Source of the DNA: Endozoicomonas numazuensis
GTDB lineage: Bacteria; Pseudomonadota; Gammaproteobacteria; Pseudomonadales; Endozoicomonadaceae
Length of the DNA: 64,000 bases
Direction of reading: 5' to 3'
NCBI RefSeq assembly: GCF_000722635.1
Contig: NZ_JOKH01000001.1
Location: 1 to 64,000, forward strand
Shown here piece by piece: positions 55,670 through 63,969 of this stretch. A program made the position numbers and the translations under genes. The notes under the pieces are model-generated. The model saw only the letters and a list, made by a program, of their open reading frames with translations. It ran no database searches and had not been told where the DNA came from. Numbering within the stretch: the first letter of the stretch is position 1; the number at the start of each line of letters is the position of its first letter.

Positions 55670-56035
55670 ATGGCAAAAAATCCCGAAAAACAAACTCAAA
55701 AGGGCTTAGAAGTAACCTTCTGGAACCGGCGACTAAGATGCGCTGTAGAGATGGCTCAAAAACTAAACCCTGCCACCAATAGCCCTTACTTATTTCCAGA
55801 TAAAGACGGTTCAAGACTCACCGAAGAAAAAATATCTTCCCGATTTAAAGACACGATGCGCAGGCTGGTTGAAAGCGGTAAATTAACGTCAGAAGAGCGG
55901 TTCACCTTTCATGATTTGAAAGCGAAAGGCGTATCAGATCATGAAGAACAATATTCAGGACACAAGACGCTGAAGGGTAAAAAAATCTATATCAGAAAAG
56001 CCCCCAAGGTAAAGGGAAGCAGCACCAGAAAATGA
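55670..56035 (+). pseudogene. C-terminal fragment of a tyrosine (phage-type) integrase
   Basis: Only about 121 residues remain. SPYLFPDKDGSRLTEEKISSRFKDTMR, FTFHDLKAKGVSD and SGHKTLKGKKIYIRK correspond to the catalytic C-terminus (HxxR region, GH box, catalytic Tyr in KIYIRK). The box usually reads HDLR, but here HDLK. The N-terminal DNA-binding and core halves are missing. It probably catalysed integration at the tRNA and is now inactive. Confidence 0.7.
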
Positions 56036-56102
56036 GCGACGGTCATTTTTTAAACAATTGTTTTATTCTCATTTTTATTCTCATTTCGCAAAATTCAGAC
56101 AT

Positions 56103-56132
56103 AAAAAAAGAGCTACATCTCTGTAACTCTTT
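56103..56132 (-). terminator. Terminator of tRNA-Arg
   Basis: Reading leftward, the stem agagttaca / tgtagctct is followed by seven T residues, directly beyond the tRNA 3' end at 56141. Confidence 0.7.
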
Positions 56133-56140
56133 GATTTTAT

Positions 56141-56217
56141 TGGCGCTCCCTGGAGGATTCGAACCTCCGACCTGCCCCTTAGGAGGGGGCCGCGCTATCC
56201 AGCTGTGCCAAGGGAGC
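56141..56217 (-). tRNA. tRNA-Arg(CCT), integration target
   Basis: A complete 77-nt cloverleaf on the minus strand with acceptor GCTCCCT/AGGGAGC, anticodon loop CTCCTAA (anticodon CCT), T arm GGAGG-TTCGAAT-CCTCC and encoded CCA. Its 3' 44 bases are duplicated at 51337. Confidence 0.96.
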
Positions 56218-56345
56218 ATAGAAAAGCCAGCGGGCTTATCTTTCCGGCTGGCTTGCTTTGTATTCTAACGAATCGATGTGATTTTTCCAAGAAATAAAGT
56301 CGTTCTGCGCAATGACAGGTGATAAGCCCCTATCGGTGAAATCAA

Positions 56346-56537
56346 TCAGCTGTTTTTATCTTTCAGATGATTTTCAAGTGTACTCTCGAAAGTGAGCAGT
56401 TTGTCTGCCACTCTGGCACTGTCTACTTTCAGCTCGCCCGCCAGGTAAGCTTTTCTAAGAGCCAGTAATCGAGCCTCAGTATGACGGTTGGGTATACTGC
56501 TGCGAGACTCGGTTTCGTTCTTTCGGCTATCGTCCAT
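56346..56537 (-). CDS. Short FlgM-like protein (anti-sigma-28 family)
   Basis: A 63-residue protein whose second half (RLLALRKAYLAGELKVDSARVADKLLTFES) resembles the C-terminal sigma-28-binding region of FlgM: a pattern of I/L-x-x-G-x-x-x-V-D-x-x-x-V-A-x-K-L-L-x-F/E. The N-terminal half is shorter than in typical FlgM. AGGAGG is placed ideally before the ATG. There are no flagellar genes in the window. It may be a genuine anti-sigma factor, or a short relative with another partner. Confidence 0.6.
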   Translation of the reverse strand: MDDSRKNETESRSSIPNRHTEARLLALRKAYLAGELKVDSARVADKLLTFESTLENHLKDKNS

Positions 56538-56653
56538 GATTCCTCCTGATCGCTAAGCACCTGATATTCTCACAAGACCTTTGCAGGTTCCAGAGCCAAA
56601 CTCTGGCTTTTTACCATTCAGGTTTCATGCCAGATCCATTAACTTATGCATCG

Positions 56654-57559
56654 TCAGAGACTTACCAGAATCAAGCCGGTGACAATAAATCCAACCCCGC
56701 ACCATTTTTGTGACGAAGCTCTCTCACCGAGTAAAAACACCCCCATCAACACCCCCACCGGAATACTGATCTGTCGCAAAGCCACTATAAGACTGACATT
56801 ATCTGAAAAAGCCATGGCCGCCAGTACTATGGAGTAGGTGGCAAACATCGCCACTCCTGTGAAAAAAAGAGCCCCTCGATGATCTTCGAACAATCGGGCA
56901 ATTTCCCTGCGCTGCCTTCGAAAAGGCATTGAAAAGAGCATTAACCATAGACAGGTAGCCACTGCCTGCAGAACCAGATAAAGAAGAGCACTCTTGAAGG
57001 CCACTCCTTCAACGGGCCATAACGCTCTCATGAGCATCAGAGTATGGCTGTCGACGACGGAATACCCCGTAATGCCCAGTGCCGCTATCATGGCAAAAGC
57101 TGACGCAGGGTTGAGGTAATGAGACCACCTGAAATCACTCCAGTGCCAGAGTGGCAAAATGATACAACCCGACACAATCAAGCAGAATGCCAGCCACTTC
57201 ATTGTAGAAAGTTCTGTCCCCCAGCCCAACAATGCGATGACAGGTGGCACCAGAAGAACAGGCAAGGCTCTGGAGACCGGATACATCAATGACATATCCC
57301 CAAAACGATAAGACTGACCCAGCCCAAGAAAATAAACAGCCTGAAAAAAGCCGCTCAATAACACCAAAAGCCAAATTTCCTGAGAAATTTCGCTCAACCA
57401 GTCGATATAAAAAAGTAGCAGAGGCACAAAAGCCAGCATGCCCAATATTGCAGAGAGGGTAAAGCTGGCTCCAGAGGGCCTCACTTTTTTCCCTAAACAG
57501 TTCCAGCCCGCATGCATGAAAGATGAGATGAACACGAGGAAAATAGCCAGGTTGTCCAA
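56654..57559 (-). CDS. EamA/DMT family membrane transporter
   Basis: Ten hydrophobic segments in two homologous halves (EamA repeats at about 5-140 and 155-298). TM1 reads LAIFLVFISSFMHAGWNCLGKK, and the second half ends LVALRQISIPVGVLMGVFLLGE, typical of the drug/metabolite exporter superfamily. The substrate is unknown. An IS1380 element is inserted 55 bp upstream of the ATG at 57559, which may have displaced or replaced its promoter. Confidence 0.85.
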   Translation of the reverse strand: MDNLAIFLVFISSFMHAGWNCLGKKVRPSGASFTLSAILGMLAFVPLLLFYIDWLSEISQEIWLLVLLSGFFQAVYFLGLGQSYRFGDMSLMYPVSRALPVLLVPPVIALLGWGTELSTMKWLAFCLIVSGCIILPLWHWSDFRWSHYLNPASAFAMIAALGITGYSVVDSHTLMLMRALWPVEGVAFKSALLYLVLQAVATCLWLMLFSMPFRRQRREIARLFEDHRGALFFTGVAMFATYSIVLAAMAFSDNVSLIVALRQISIPVGVLMGVFLLGERASSQKWCGVGFIVTGLILVSL

Positions 57560-57614
57560 ATTTATACTCCTGAACAGGCGTAATGCGTTTTTGTCCTGAA
57601 CCGGACACTATATA

Positions 57615-59273
57615 CCTGAATCAGTGAGTTCTTAATTAATCTCGAGAAAATCGTGTAATTTAAGCTCCAACCTTACCGCAAATCACTTTATTACTACTTT
57701 GATCAGGAAATAACAGAACAATCCAGCAAAGAACCCAGCTGTTTTTGTCATTATTTTGAAATTCAGGCGATGCATCACCTACCAAGACCTGGCATTCATT
57801 TCAGAAAGACAGAATAATATTGATGGCTAACAAAGCATTTTTTCTGGATAAAGCCCCATAAACACTTGGAGTGCCGGGCTATATCGGCCAAATCGTAGTA
57901 TTTTGCGACGGCCTGCCTCCAAAAAGCGGGCAGCCTGATAAATCAACTCCTGCATGACGGTTTTTATTCTTCTCCTTGCTGCCTGATGACGAACAGGTGA
58001 CTGCGGCCCCAGCAAACAAGATTGCCCCATGTAACGCAGCATATTATAAGTTAATGCGCCCAGACACATTACTAAATCATTAGTATCGAACTTTCCAGAA
58101 GGAAGCCTTTCCAGATCCATATCGGTTTTTAATTCACTGTGAAATTGCTCACTGGTGGCGTGATTCTCATACAGCAGAATAACGTCGTTATCGCTGTATT
58201 CTTCTTCATTCAATGTTGTCCACCAACCTTCCAGCTCGTAGTCTGGAGTTAGAAACATCTGACCAACGGCATCTGACGTTCGTCTGACCATTTTGATAAT
58301 CAGTCGCTGATGACCATAGTGAGCTTCATGGTTAATAGTCAAAGTCGCATAGTGCTTACCTGCTCGTAGCTCATGCCACTCTACCTTCGCTGCTTCAAAC
58401 TTAGGTAGCCAGGCCTTGGAGGTGTACTGTTGGCGAGGATTCAATTTAATTATGTGGTCAACGTTAGCATGTTGAGCAACGGCCATGCGGGTATCTTCAG
58501 CATCGTGAGCACTATCGAGCCGAAGCAATATCGGCTGTTGCGTTATACGACGTACTCTCTGTAAAACGGCACCCAGGAATGGGATGAAATCATTTTGCGA
58601 GTGTTGCGAACCTGGTCGCAACTCACACCCCATGCACCAGCCTTCTTGCCCAAGGTAAGCCATAATGGGGGAGTAGCCGAAAAAGTGTTTATATGTCCAA
58701 CTCACTCCTTCTTTCTTGGAGTTGCTATTGTCTTGAGGCGTGACATCCATATCTAATGGTATATGCTGTTGGCGATCAAGTTCTTTTGGAAGTGGTGTAA
58801 GCGGAGCATCAAGTTCTATAAGCAACTCAGCAAGACTTTCCTCAATCAGCGGAATAAGCTGGGTAGCATCTTCATTAAAGCGCTGGCGCAATCGACTGGC
58901 AGATGGCATCTGTTTTATTCCCATGCATTGCTGGAACCAATCGTCATGGCGAAGGGTGTCAATGGCGTCAAAGTCATTTTTGCCGAGGGCCAGCAAGCCA
59001 ACATAAGCACGCACTAAATCAATATTGGCGATTCCATGTCGCTTCTTAATCTTACGGAGTGATTTTTTGAGGGATGTTTTTTTATTGAGGGCGTGACCAA
59101 TAAAGGCAAGGCCAGCAAATGGTGTATAGAATTCCGTATCAGACTGCTCAAAATGGAGTTCCACAAAAATTCACCTATTCAGTGAAAAAACGAGTAGGTC
59201 GTATTTTAGCCTACACCCCTTTCGGTGGATGGCTTTAAGGCTTTTTTATTGCTGATGAAGTCACGGATTCAGG
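57615..59273. mobile_element. Complete IS1380-family insertion sequence, 1659 bp
   Basis: Ends are 17-bp inverted repeats matching at 15 positions (left CCTGAATCAGTGAGTTC, right GAAGTCACGGATTCAGG). They are flanked by a 4-bp TATA direct repeat on each side (57611-57614 and 59274-59277), the target duplication. One intact transposase lies inside on the minus strand. Confidence 0.85.
57827..59164 (-). CDS. IS1380-family transposase
   Basis: A 445-residue DDE transposase. The catalytic acidic residues are seen in IPLDMDVTPQDNS (Asp), ILLRLDSAHDAEDT (Asp) and NHATSEQFHSELKTDMDLERLPSG (Glu). C-terminal NDLVMCLGALTYNMLR is family typical. Translation likely starts at GTG 59164. The frame is intact, so the element may still be active. 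Confidence 0.92.
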   Translation of the reverse strand: MELHFEQSDTEFYTPFAGLAFIGHALNKKTSLKKSLRKIKKRHGIANIDLVRAYVGLLALGKNDFDAIDTLRHDDWFQQCMGIKQMPSASRLRQRFNEDATQLIPLIEESLAELLIELDAPLTPLPKELDRQQHIPLDMDVTPQDNSNSKKEGVSWTYKHFFGYSPIMAYLGQEGWCMGCELRPGSQHSQNDFIPFLGAVLQRVRRITQQPILLRLDSAHDAEDTRMAVAQHANVDHIIKLNPRQQYTSKAWLPKFEAAKVEWHELRAGKHYATLTINHEAHYGHQRLIIKMVRRTSDAVGQMFLTPDYELEGWWTTLNEEEYSDNDVILLYENHATSEQFHSELKTDMDLERLPSGKFDTNDLVMCLGALTYNMLRYMGQSCLLGPQSPVRHQAARRRIKTVMQELIYQAARFLEAGRRKILRFGRYSPALQVFMGLYPEKMLC

Positions 59274-59473
59274 TATATAATAAAGGCAGGCTTATTGGCT
59301 TCGGCAGGTAAGCAAGTTGAGTGAATGACCCTTTACAAATTTATGTTCTTCGATTCAGTATAAAATCAACCCCCTTATACATATTTCACTCAGCAACGAA
59401 ATAATTCAAACTATCATTCTACACACAATGAATTGAGCTAGTTTCAATAAACAAGGAAAGCGAGGACAGGAAC

Positions 59474-60196
59474 GTGACGCGCTCACTGGCTGCAAACCCG
59501 ATAATTGCCCTAAAAAATATGGTTAAAATTATTCCCGCCCTACTGCTCGCCGGATTTGTTTCCAGTGCCGGGGCTTCTGTCGTTACCTACGATGATCCTT
59601 GGGAGAAAGCAAATCGAGCGGTCTTTTCTTTCAATGACACGCTGGACACATACGCTTTGAAGCCAGTGGCGAAAGGCTATAACACGGTCACCCCCAAACC
59701 AATCCAGCAGCTGGTTAGCAACTTTTTCTCCAACCTCGGTGAGCTCCGTAATGCTGCCAACGCACTGTTACAGTTTAAAAGTACTGAAGCGTTGGCTTCC
59801 GTAGGTCGGTTTGGTATTAACTCAACACTGGGTATGCTGGGGATGGTCGATGTCGCGACGCCTCTGGGAATAGAGCAGAAGTATGAAGACTTTGGCCTGA
59901 CGCTCGCCCACTGGGGCACCCCGTCCGGACCTTATGTTGTGCTGCCGCTGCTCGGATCCAGAACCTTGCGATCTGGCATCGGAACACTACCAGACTCCAT
60001 GATGAACCTTCAGGGAGAGATCCAGCCTGAACGTGATCAATGGACAGCCAGAGGGGTCGACATCATCAACACCCGCTCATCGCTTCTCAGCTCTGAAGAC
60101 CTGATTGCAGGTGATCGCTATTCCTTCATTCGGGATGCTTACCTTCAACGTCGGGAATATCTGATAACGGGTCAGCTGCCAGAAGACGACTTCTGA
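59474..60196 (+). CDS. mlaA: Outer-membrane lipid-asymmetry protein MlaA (VacJ)
   Basis: MlaA removes surface-exposed phospholipids and hands them to the Mla pathway. Family blocks: DPWEKANRAVFSFNDTLDTYALKPVAKGY, VSNFFSNLGELRNAANALLQF, VGRFGINSTLGMLGMVDVAT, GLTLAHWGTPSGPYVVLPLLGSRTLR. Instead of the E. coli lipobox, the signal ends VSSAGA-SVV with no Cys, so it is probably cut by signal peptidase I. Starts with GTG 59474 (GAGGA upstream); ATG 59519 is an alternative. It is followed by the rssB-type gene. Confidence 0.92.
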   Translation: MTRSLAANPIIALKNMVKIIPALLLAGFVSSAGASVVTYDDPWEKANRAVFSFNDTLDTYALKPVAKGYNTVTPKPIQQLVSNFFSNLGELRNAANALLQFKSTEALASVGRFGINSTLGMLGMVDVATPLGIEQKYEDFGLTLAHWGTPSGPYVVLPLLGSRTLRSGIGTLPDSMMNLQGEIQPERDQWTARGVDIINTRSSLLSSEDLIAGDRYSFIRDAYLQRREYLITGQLPEDDF

Positions 60197-60313
60197 TTTC
60201 ATCGCTATCTTTATGCAGGGGGTTAATCAGAGTAATAAACACTGATTTGCTAACACCTTGCAAACTTGTCCCAGATTTAAGCAAACGGCTCAGACCAGAG
60301 CAAATGGAACCTC

Positions 60314-60343
60314 AGCACAGGATAGATTTCTGTGCTTTTTCTT
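60314..60343 (+). terminator. Terminator between mlaA and rssB
   Basis: A 7-bp stem (agcacag / ctgtgct) with a 9-nt loop is followed by ttttctt. The rest of 60197-60492 holds no gene. Confidence 0.75.
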
Positions 60344-60492
60344 CTCTGGCTTGCAGCACGACCGGGTTGAGAGTATGTTTCAACAGACCACTAAGCAATA
60401 ATGGTTCAACGTCAGATGCACTCTGTTTTCCTTGACGTATCTTTTCCTGACTCATGTCTGGATTTACCTTTCCAGCGGGCAGGGCTCTAAAT

Positions 60493-61665
60493 ATGGCCAG
60501 TAGTACCCTTCTGGTCATTGATGATGACACAATAGTCAGAGAAAGCATCGTAGCCTATCTCGAAGACAGCGGGTTCAATATCCTTCAGGCAGAAAATGGA
60601 GAGAAAGGACTGGCAGTTTATAAAGAAACGCCTCCCGACCTGATTCTCTGTGATCTTCGAATGCCAAAAATGGATGGCCTGACAGTGCTCCGAAGTGTTC
60701 GGGAGTTGTCCCCTGACACGCCTTTTATTGTGGTTTCCGGAGCCGGTGTCATGGCTGATGTAGTAGAGGCATTACGTCTTGGAGCCAGTGACTACATCAT
60801 CAAACCCATTGTTGATCTGGAAGTCCTGGAATACGCCATAAACCGGGCTCTTGAAAACGCCCAGCTGATACTTGAAAACCGCCGTTACCGTGAGAGCCTT
60901 GAAGAAGCGATCCACTCTCTGGAGAATAACCTGCACCTGCTACAGGAAGACCAGAAGGCCGGTCGTCAGGTGCAAATGAAAATGCTCCCTCAGGAGCCAC
61001 TGACGTTTCAAAACTTCAAGGTCGACCACCAGATCATCCCTTCCCTCTATCTCAGTGGCGATTTTGTTGACTACTTTGCCTTGAATGAACACAGCTTTGC
61101 CTTTTACTTAGCAGATGTTTCAGGTCATGGTGCGTCTTCAGCCTTTGTCACTGTATTACTGAAGCACATGTCCATAAACCTGCTGAGGGAATATCAGTCC
61201 CATGGCGGCCGGGTCAGAGTCAAGCCTTCCCATGTCCTGAACTTTCTCAATCGAAGTCTTCTTGAAACGGGCTTGGGTAAGCATGTTGCGGTCTTTGGCG
61301 GTGTTGTCGATACCCGGGATCAAAAGCTCACGTATGCCTTTGGTGGCCATTACCCTCTGCCTATCCTTTCAACGCCGGAAGAAACTCTTTGCATTGAAGG
61401 CCGGGGTCTGCCCGTAGGCCTTTTTGAAGATGCCACGTTTGAAGATGTAACAATTGACTTGCCCGAGCAATTTACCTTGACTATCCTGTCCGACGGTATT
61501 CTGGAGGTACTGCCACAGCAGACACTTCAGGAGAAGGAAGACTATTTGTTGTCTGTTATTAAAGAGGGAGCCGTCACCGTATCAGCGTTGACAGATAAGC
61601 TGGGGCTTAACACCATCAAAGCCGCTCCGGACGATGTGGCCATGCTGATCCTGGCTCGAAACTGA
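60493..61665 (+). CDS. rssB: Response regulator with PP2C phosphatase domain (RssB type)
   Basis: Receiver domain (residues 1-125, phosphoacceptor Asp54 in LCDLRMPKMDG), a coiled linker (about 125-175), then a PP2C/SpoIIE-like phosphatase (about 180-390): SGDFVDYFA, LADVSGHGASSAFVTVLLKHM, VFGGVVD, LSDGILEV and PDDVAMLIL keep the metal-binding Asp residues. It directly precedes the STAS gene. With mlaA before and dusA after, this order matches the RssB-RssC locus of Pseudomonas. The enzyme probably dephosphorylates the STAS partner. ATG 60493 chosen. Confidence 0.85.
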   Translation: MASSTLLVIDDDTIVRESIVAYLEDSGFNILQAENGEKGLAVYKETPPDLILCDLRMPKMDGLTVLRSVRELSPDTPFIVVSGAGVMADVVEALRLGASDYIIKPIVDLEVLEYAINRALENAQLILENRRYRESLEEAIHSLENNLHLLQEDQKAGRQVQMKMLPQEPLTFQNFKVDHQIIPSLYLSGDFVDYFALNEHSFAFYLADVSGHGASSAFVTVLLKHMSINLLREYQSHGGRVRVKPSHVLNFLNRSLLETGLGKHVAVFGGVVDTRDQKLTYAFGGHYPLPILSTPEETLCIEGRGLPVGLFEDATFEDVTIDLPEQFTLTILSDGILEVLPQQTLQEKEDYLLSVIKEGAVTVSALTDKLGLNTIKAAPDDVAMLILARN

Positions 61666-62184
61666 ATGATTCCTGGAAAAATACTGTTCGCAGAAAACGA
61701 TGGCACCTATGTCCTGAAGCTAGTAGGTGAGGTACGGTTAACACTGTGTTCCTCACTGGAAGCCTTTCTGGAAAAGATGTTCAATGAACCTGATTTCAGC
61801 TCAGTGATCATTGACCTGACCGATACTGACTCCATCGACAGTACCTCGCTGGGCTTGCTGGCCAAGCTGTCTATTCAAGCCAAAAAAAACCTGGGACTGG
61901 TTCCTGTTATTATTTCAACCCAAGATGATGTCACAAGAATTCTGTTGAGCATGGGCTTTGACAGAGTGTTTATTATTGTCAGGGAGCTGGAAGGGTATGA
62001 AAACCTGAACCTGAACATGCACGACATCACTTGTGACGGAAATATGGAACAGTCTACCCAGGCTCGCAAAGTACTGGATGCTCACAAAGTGCTCATGAGC
62101 CTGAATGAAGAAAACCGGGAAGCCTTCAGCGAACTGGTTAAACAACTGGAACAGATTCAGACAAACACTCAAGACGAAGTGTAA
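61666..62184 (+). CDS. rssC: STAS-domain anti-sigma factor antagonist (RssC type)
   Basis: The first 110 residues form a STAS domain: LKLVGEVRLTLCSSLEAFL, then VIIDLTDTDSIDSTSLGLLAKLSIQAK, where Ser59 in DSTSLG aligns with the phosphorylated Ser of SpoIIAA-type antagonists. A helical C-terminal extension (about 115-172) follows. The ATG abuts the stop of the phosphatase gene, so the two are coupled. A cognate kinase or anti-sigma factor is not next to it. Confidence 0.85.
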   Translation: MIPGKILFAENDGTYVLKLVGEVRLTLCSSLEAFLEKMFNEPDFSSVIIDLTDTDSIDSTSLGLLAKLSIQAKKNLGLVPVIISTQDDVTRILLSMGFDRVFIIVRELEGYENLNLNMHDITCDGNMEQSTQARKVLDAHKVLMSLNEENREAFSELVKQLEQIQTNTQDEV

Positions 62185-62197
62185 AGCAGAAGCCCGG

Positions 62198-62605
62198 TTA
62201 CTTTAAGGAGGGCTTAAGCTCTACCATATTCCCATCAGGGTCATTGATGTATAACGAAAGGCCTTGCCCCTGAGAACCATAACGCTTCTTCATTTCGCCC
62301 GCTTCTACGCCTCTGGCTATCAGATAATCGACTAAATCCTGCTCAGAGACTTTCTCAATCAGCAAACAGAAGTGATCCATATTCCTGCCGGAAGCACCGG
62401 GTGCGGCGCCTCCTGATCGTCCAATAGCACCACCGACGGTAACCAGATCAATCAGGGCATTCCCGGCTCTCAATTGATACAGACCTGTTTCTTCCGATGT
62501 TTTTCTTTCCAAGGTGCAACCCAGAAGATTGCAGTAGAAGTCCAACATGGCTTCCAAACGATCCGTCCTTAACACAACGTGATCAATTCCAAGAATCTTC
62601 AGCAT
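62198..62605 (-). CDS. VOC (glyoxalase/bleomycin-resistance fold) protein
   Basis: A 135-residue protein with two beta-alpha-beta-beta-beta modules. The metal-ligand positions are His in GIDHVVLRT, Glu in the central strand region, His in NMDHFCLLIE and Glu in DGNMVELKP. Related to glyoxalase I and ring-cleaving dioxygenases, but the substrate is unknown. It is convergent with rssC and on the same strand as dusA, 40 bp downstream of it. Confidence 0.85.
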   Translation of the reverse strand: MLKILGIDHVVLRTDRLEAMLDFYCNLLGCTLERKTSEETGLYQLRAGNALIDLVTVGGAIGRSGGAAPGASGRNMDHFCLLIEKVSEQDLVDYLIARGVEAGEMKKRYGSQGQGLSLYINDPDGNMVELKPSLK

Positions 62606-62645
62606 ATCGTCCCTCTGGAACAGAGTATCAAATGCTCATGGTTAT

Positions 62646-63677
62646 TCAGGCTGCATTCTGAGCCTGCTCTCTTAGACTTTCAACCTGCCGGACGGCTTCC
62701 AACAGCACTTCCAGCCCAGCCCCTTTCTTATGGGCATTTTCACTGATATAACGACGGAACTTCCGAGCTCCCGGCTCGCCCTGGTAAAGGCCTAGCATAT
62801 GTCGGGTTATATGGCTTAGATAAGTCCCTTTTGTGAGCTCTGACTCAATATAAGGCAACATTGTTTCAATCACCTGTCGACGCTCAATCAAAGGCTGTTG
62901 AGCGCCATAAAGACGATTATCCACCTCAACCATCAGATAAGGGTTGTGGTAAGCCTCTCTTCCAAGCATGACACCGTCTACATGCTCCAGATGCCGATCA
63001 ATCTCAGCAAAGGTCGCAATACCGCCATTAATGGTAATTTCCAGATCCGGGAAATCTTTTTTCAGCTGATAGACCACCTCAGGTTTTAGAGGAGGAACAT
63101 CGCGGTTTTCCTTGGGAGAAAGCCCTTCTAAAATGGCGATACGTGCATGGACAATAAAAGTTTCGCAACCGGCTTCGGCCACCTTTCCGACAAAATCTAC
63201 CAGCTCTTCATAGGAGTCACGACCGTTAATGCCAATCCGGTGCTTTACCGTAACCGGAATGTCCACCACCTCTTTCATCGCTTTGACACCATCAGCCACC
63301 GTTGCAGGCTCAGCCATCAGGCAAGCGCCGATACGGCCATTCTGAACCCGGTCACTGGGACAACCCACGTTAAGGTTGATTTCCTGATAGCCAAACTGTT
63401 CAGCGTATTGAGCGGACTGAGCCAAATGCTGAGGATCATGGCCACCCACCTGTAGAGCCAAAGGATATTCTTCAGGATTATGTTTGAGAAAGCGGTCTTT
63501 ATCGCCAAATACCAAAGCCCCGGTCGTCACCATTTCGGTATAGAGCAAGGCGTGCTCTGACAGCAAACGATGAAAATAACGGCAATGCCTGTCCGTCCAG
63601 TCCATCATGGGGGCAACGGAAAACTTACGATCTAGAGGTTTGGGCTGAGTCACTGGCACATTTGTTTTCAAAATCAA
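62646..63677 (-). CDS. dusA: tRNA-dihydrouridine(20/20a) synthase
   Basis: Reduces U20 and U20a of tRNA to dihydrouridine with FMN. FSVAPMMDWTDRHCR at the N-terminus, INLNVGCPSDRVQNGRIGACLM with catalytic Cys near residue 107, VTVKHRIGINGRDSYEEL, ITINGGI and GVMLGREAYHNPYL (FMN phosphate site) identify DusA rather than DusB/C. Length 343 is normal from the TTG codon at 63677; no ATG lies early enough. No strong ribosome site is seen. Confidence 0.95.
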   Translation of the reverse strand: MILKTNVPVTQPKPLDRKFSVAPMMDWTDRHCRYFHRLLSEHALLYTEMVTTGALVFGDKDRFLKHNPEEYPLALQVGGHDPQHLAQSAQYAEQFGYQEINLNVGCPSDRVQNGRIGACLMAEPATVADGVKAMKEVVDIPVTVKHRIGINGRDSYEELVDFVGKVAEAGCETFIVHARIAILEGLSPKENRDVPPLKPEVVYQLKKDFPDLEITINGGIATFAEIDRHLEHVDGVMLGREAYHNPYLMVEVDNRLYGAQQPLIERRQVIETMLPYIESELTKGTYLSHITRHMLGLYQGEPGARKFRRYISENAHKKGAGLEVLLEAVRQVESLREQAQNAA

Positions 63678-63746
63678 GGAACGGCTAATGATATACCAGA
63701 AAACCCTGTTCGGCAGTAAGGGTCACTCATTCTTGATCGGGGAATA

Positions 63747-63781
63747 ACAACAGCAGGGTAAGTAATTGACCCTGCTGTTGT
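63747..63781. repeat. Perfect inverted repeat right of dusA
   Basis: Arms acaacagcagggt and accctgctgttgt are perfect over 13 bp with a 9-nt loop, in the gap beyond the dusA start. Without a T run on either strand it may be the terminator of a gene outside the window or a protein-binding site. Confidence 0.6.
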
Positions 63782-63865
63782 CTGCTACTCCCAGATCGCT
63801 AACATATACTGTCCTCCGCTCCGGGGGACACCCATAACGCTCCCCTTCGACAAGCCCTGGATGTA

Positions 63866-63969
63866 CCAGGAGCCTGACCGAGAATAGGCAGGTCGGCCTA
63901 AATTCCAGAAAAAATGGCCTCGTTCTACTGAATTTTATGCTCGGACGCTATTCTCGGTCAGGCTCCTAG
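63866..63969. repeat. MITE copy E, 104 bp
   Basis: Near-perfect inverted ends (caggagcctgaccgagaata and tattctcggtcaggctccta) enclose ggtcggcctaaattcc, aatggcctcgttctactg and tgctcggacg. It is the closest relative of copy D and of the outer parts of copy C, and ends in CTAG on the right. Confidence 0.93.

Larger units (their letters stand above)
51337..56184. mobile_element. Zorya defence island integrated at tRNA-Arg(CCT)
   Basis: The stretch is bounded by exact 44-bp direct repeats (51337-51380 and 56141-56184) that equal the 3' part of tRNA-Arg. The intact tRNA is on the right, so integration occurred at its 3' end and rebuilt it. Cargo: zorA, zorB and zorE in one leftward operon, and a truncated tyrosine integrase next to the right boundary. 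No excisionase, plasmid or phage structural gene is present. Confidence 0.88.

Noticed and set aside
56032-56268. Plus-strand frame of 78 residues containing LALPGGFEPPTCPLGG
   Set aside because: It is the antisense translation of tRNA-Arg, another common artefact.
60493-62184. Naming the pair HsbR/HsbA
   Set aside because: The short receiver-phosphatase form and the neighbours mlaA and dusA fit the RssB/RssC locus better.
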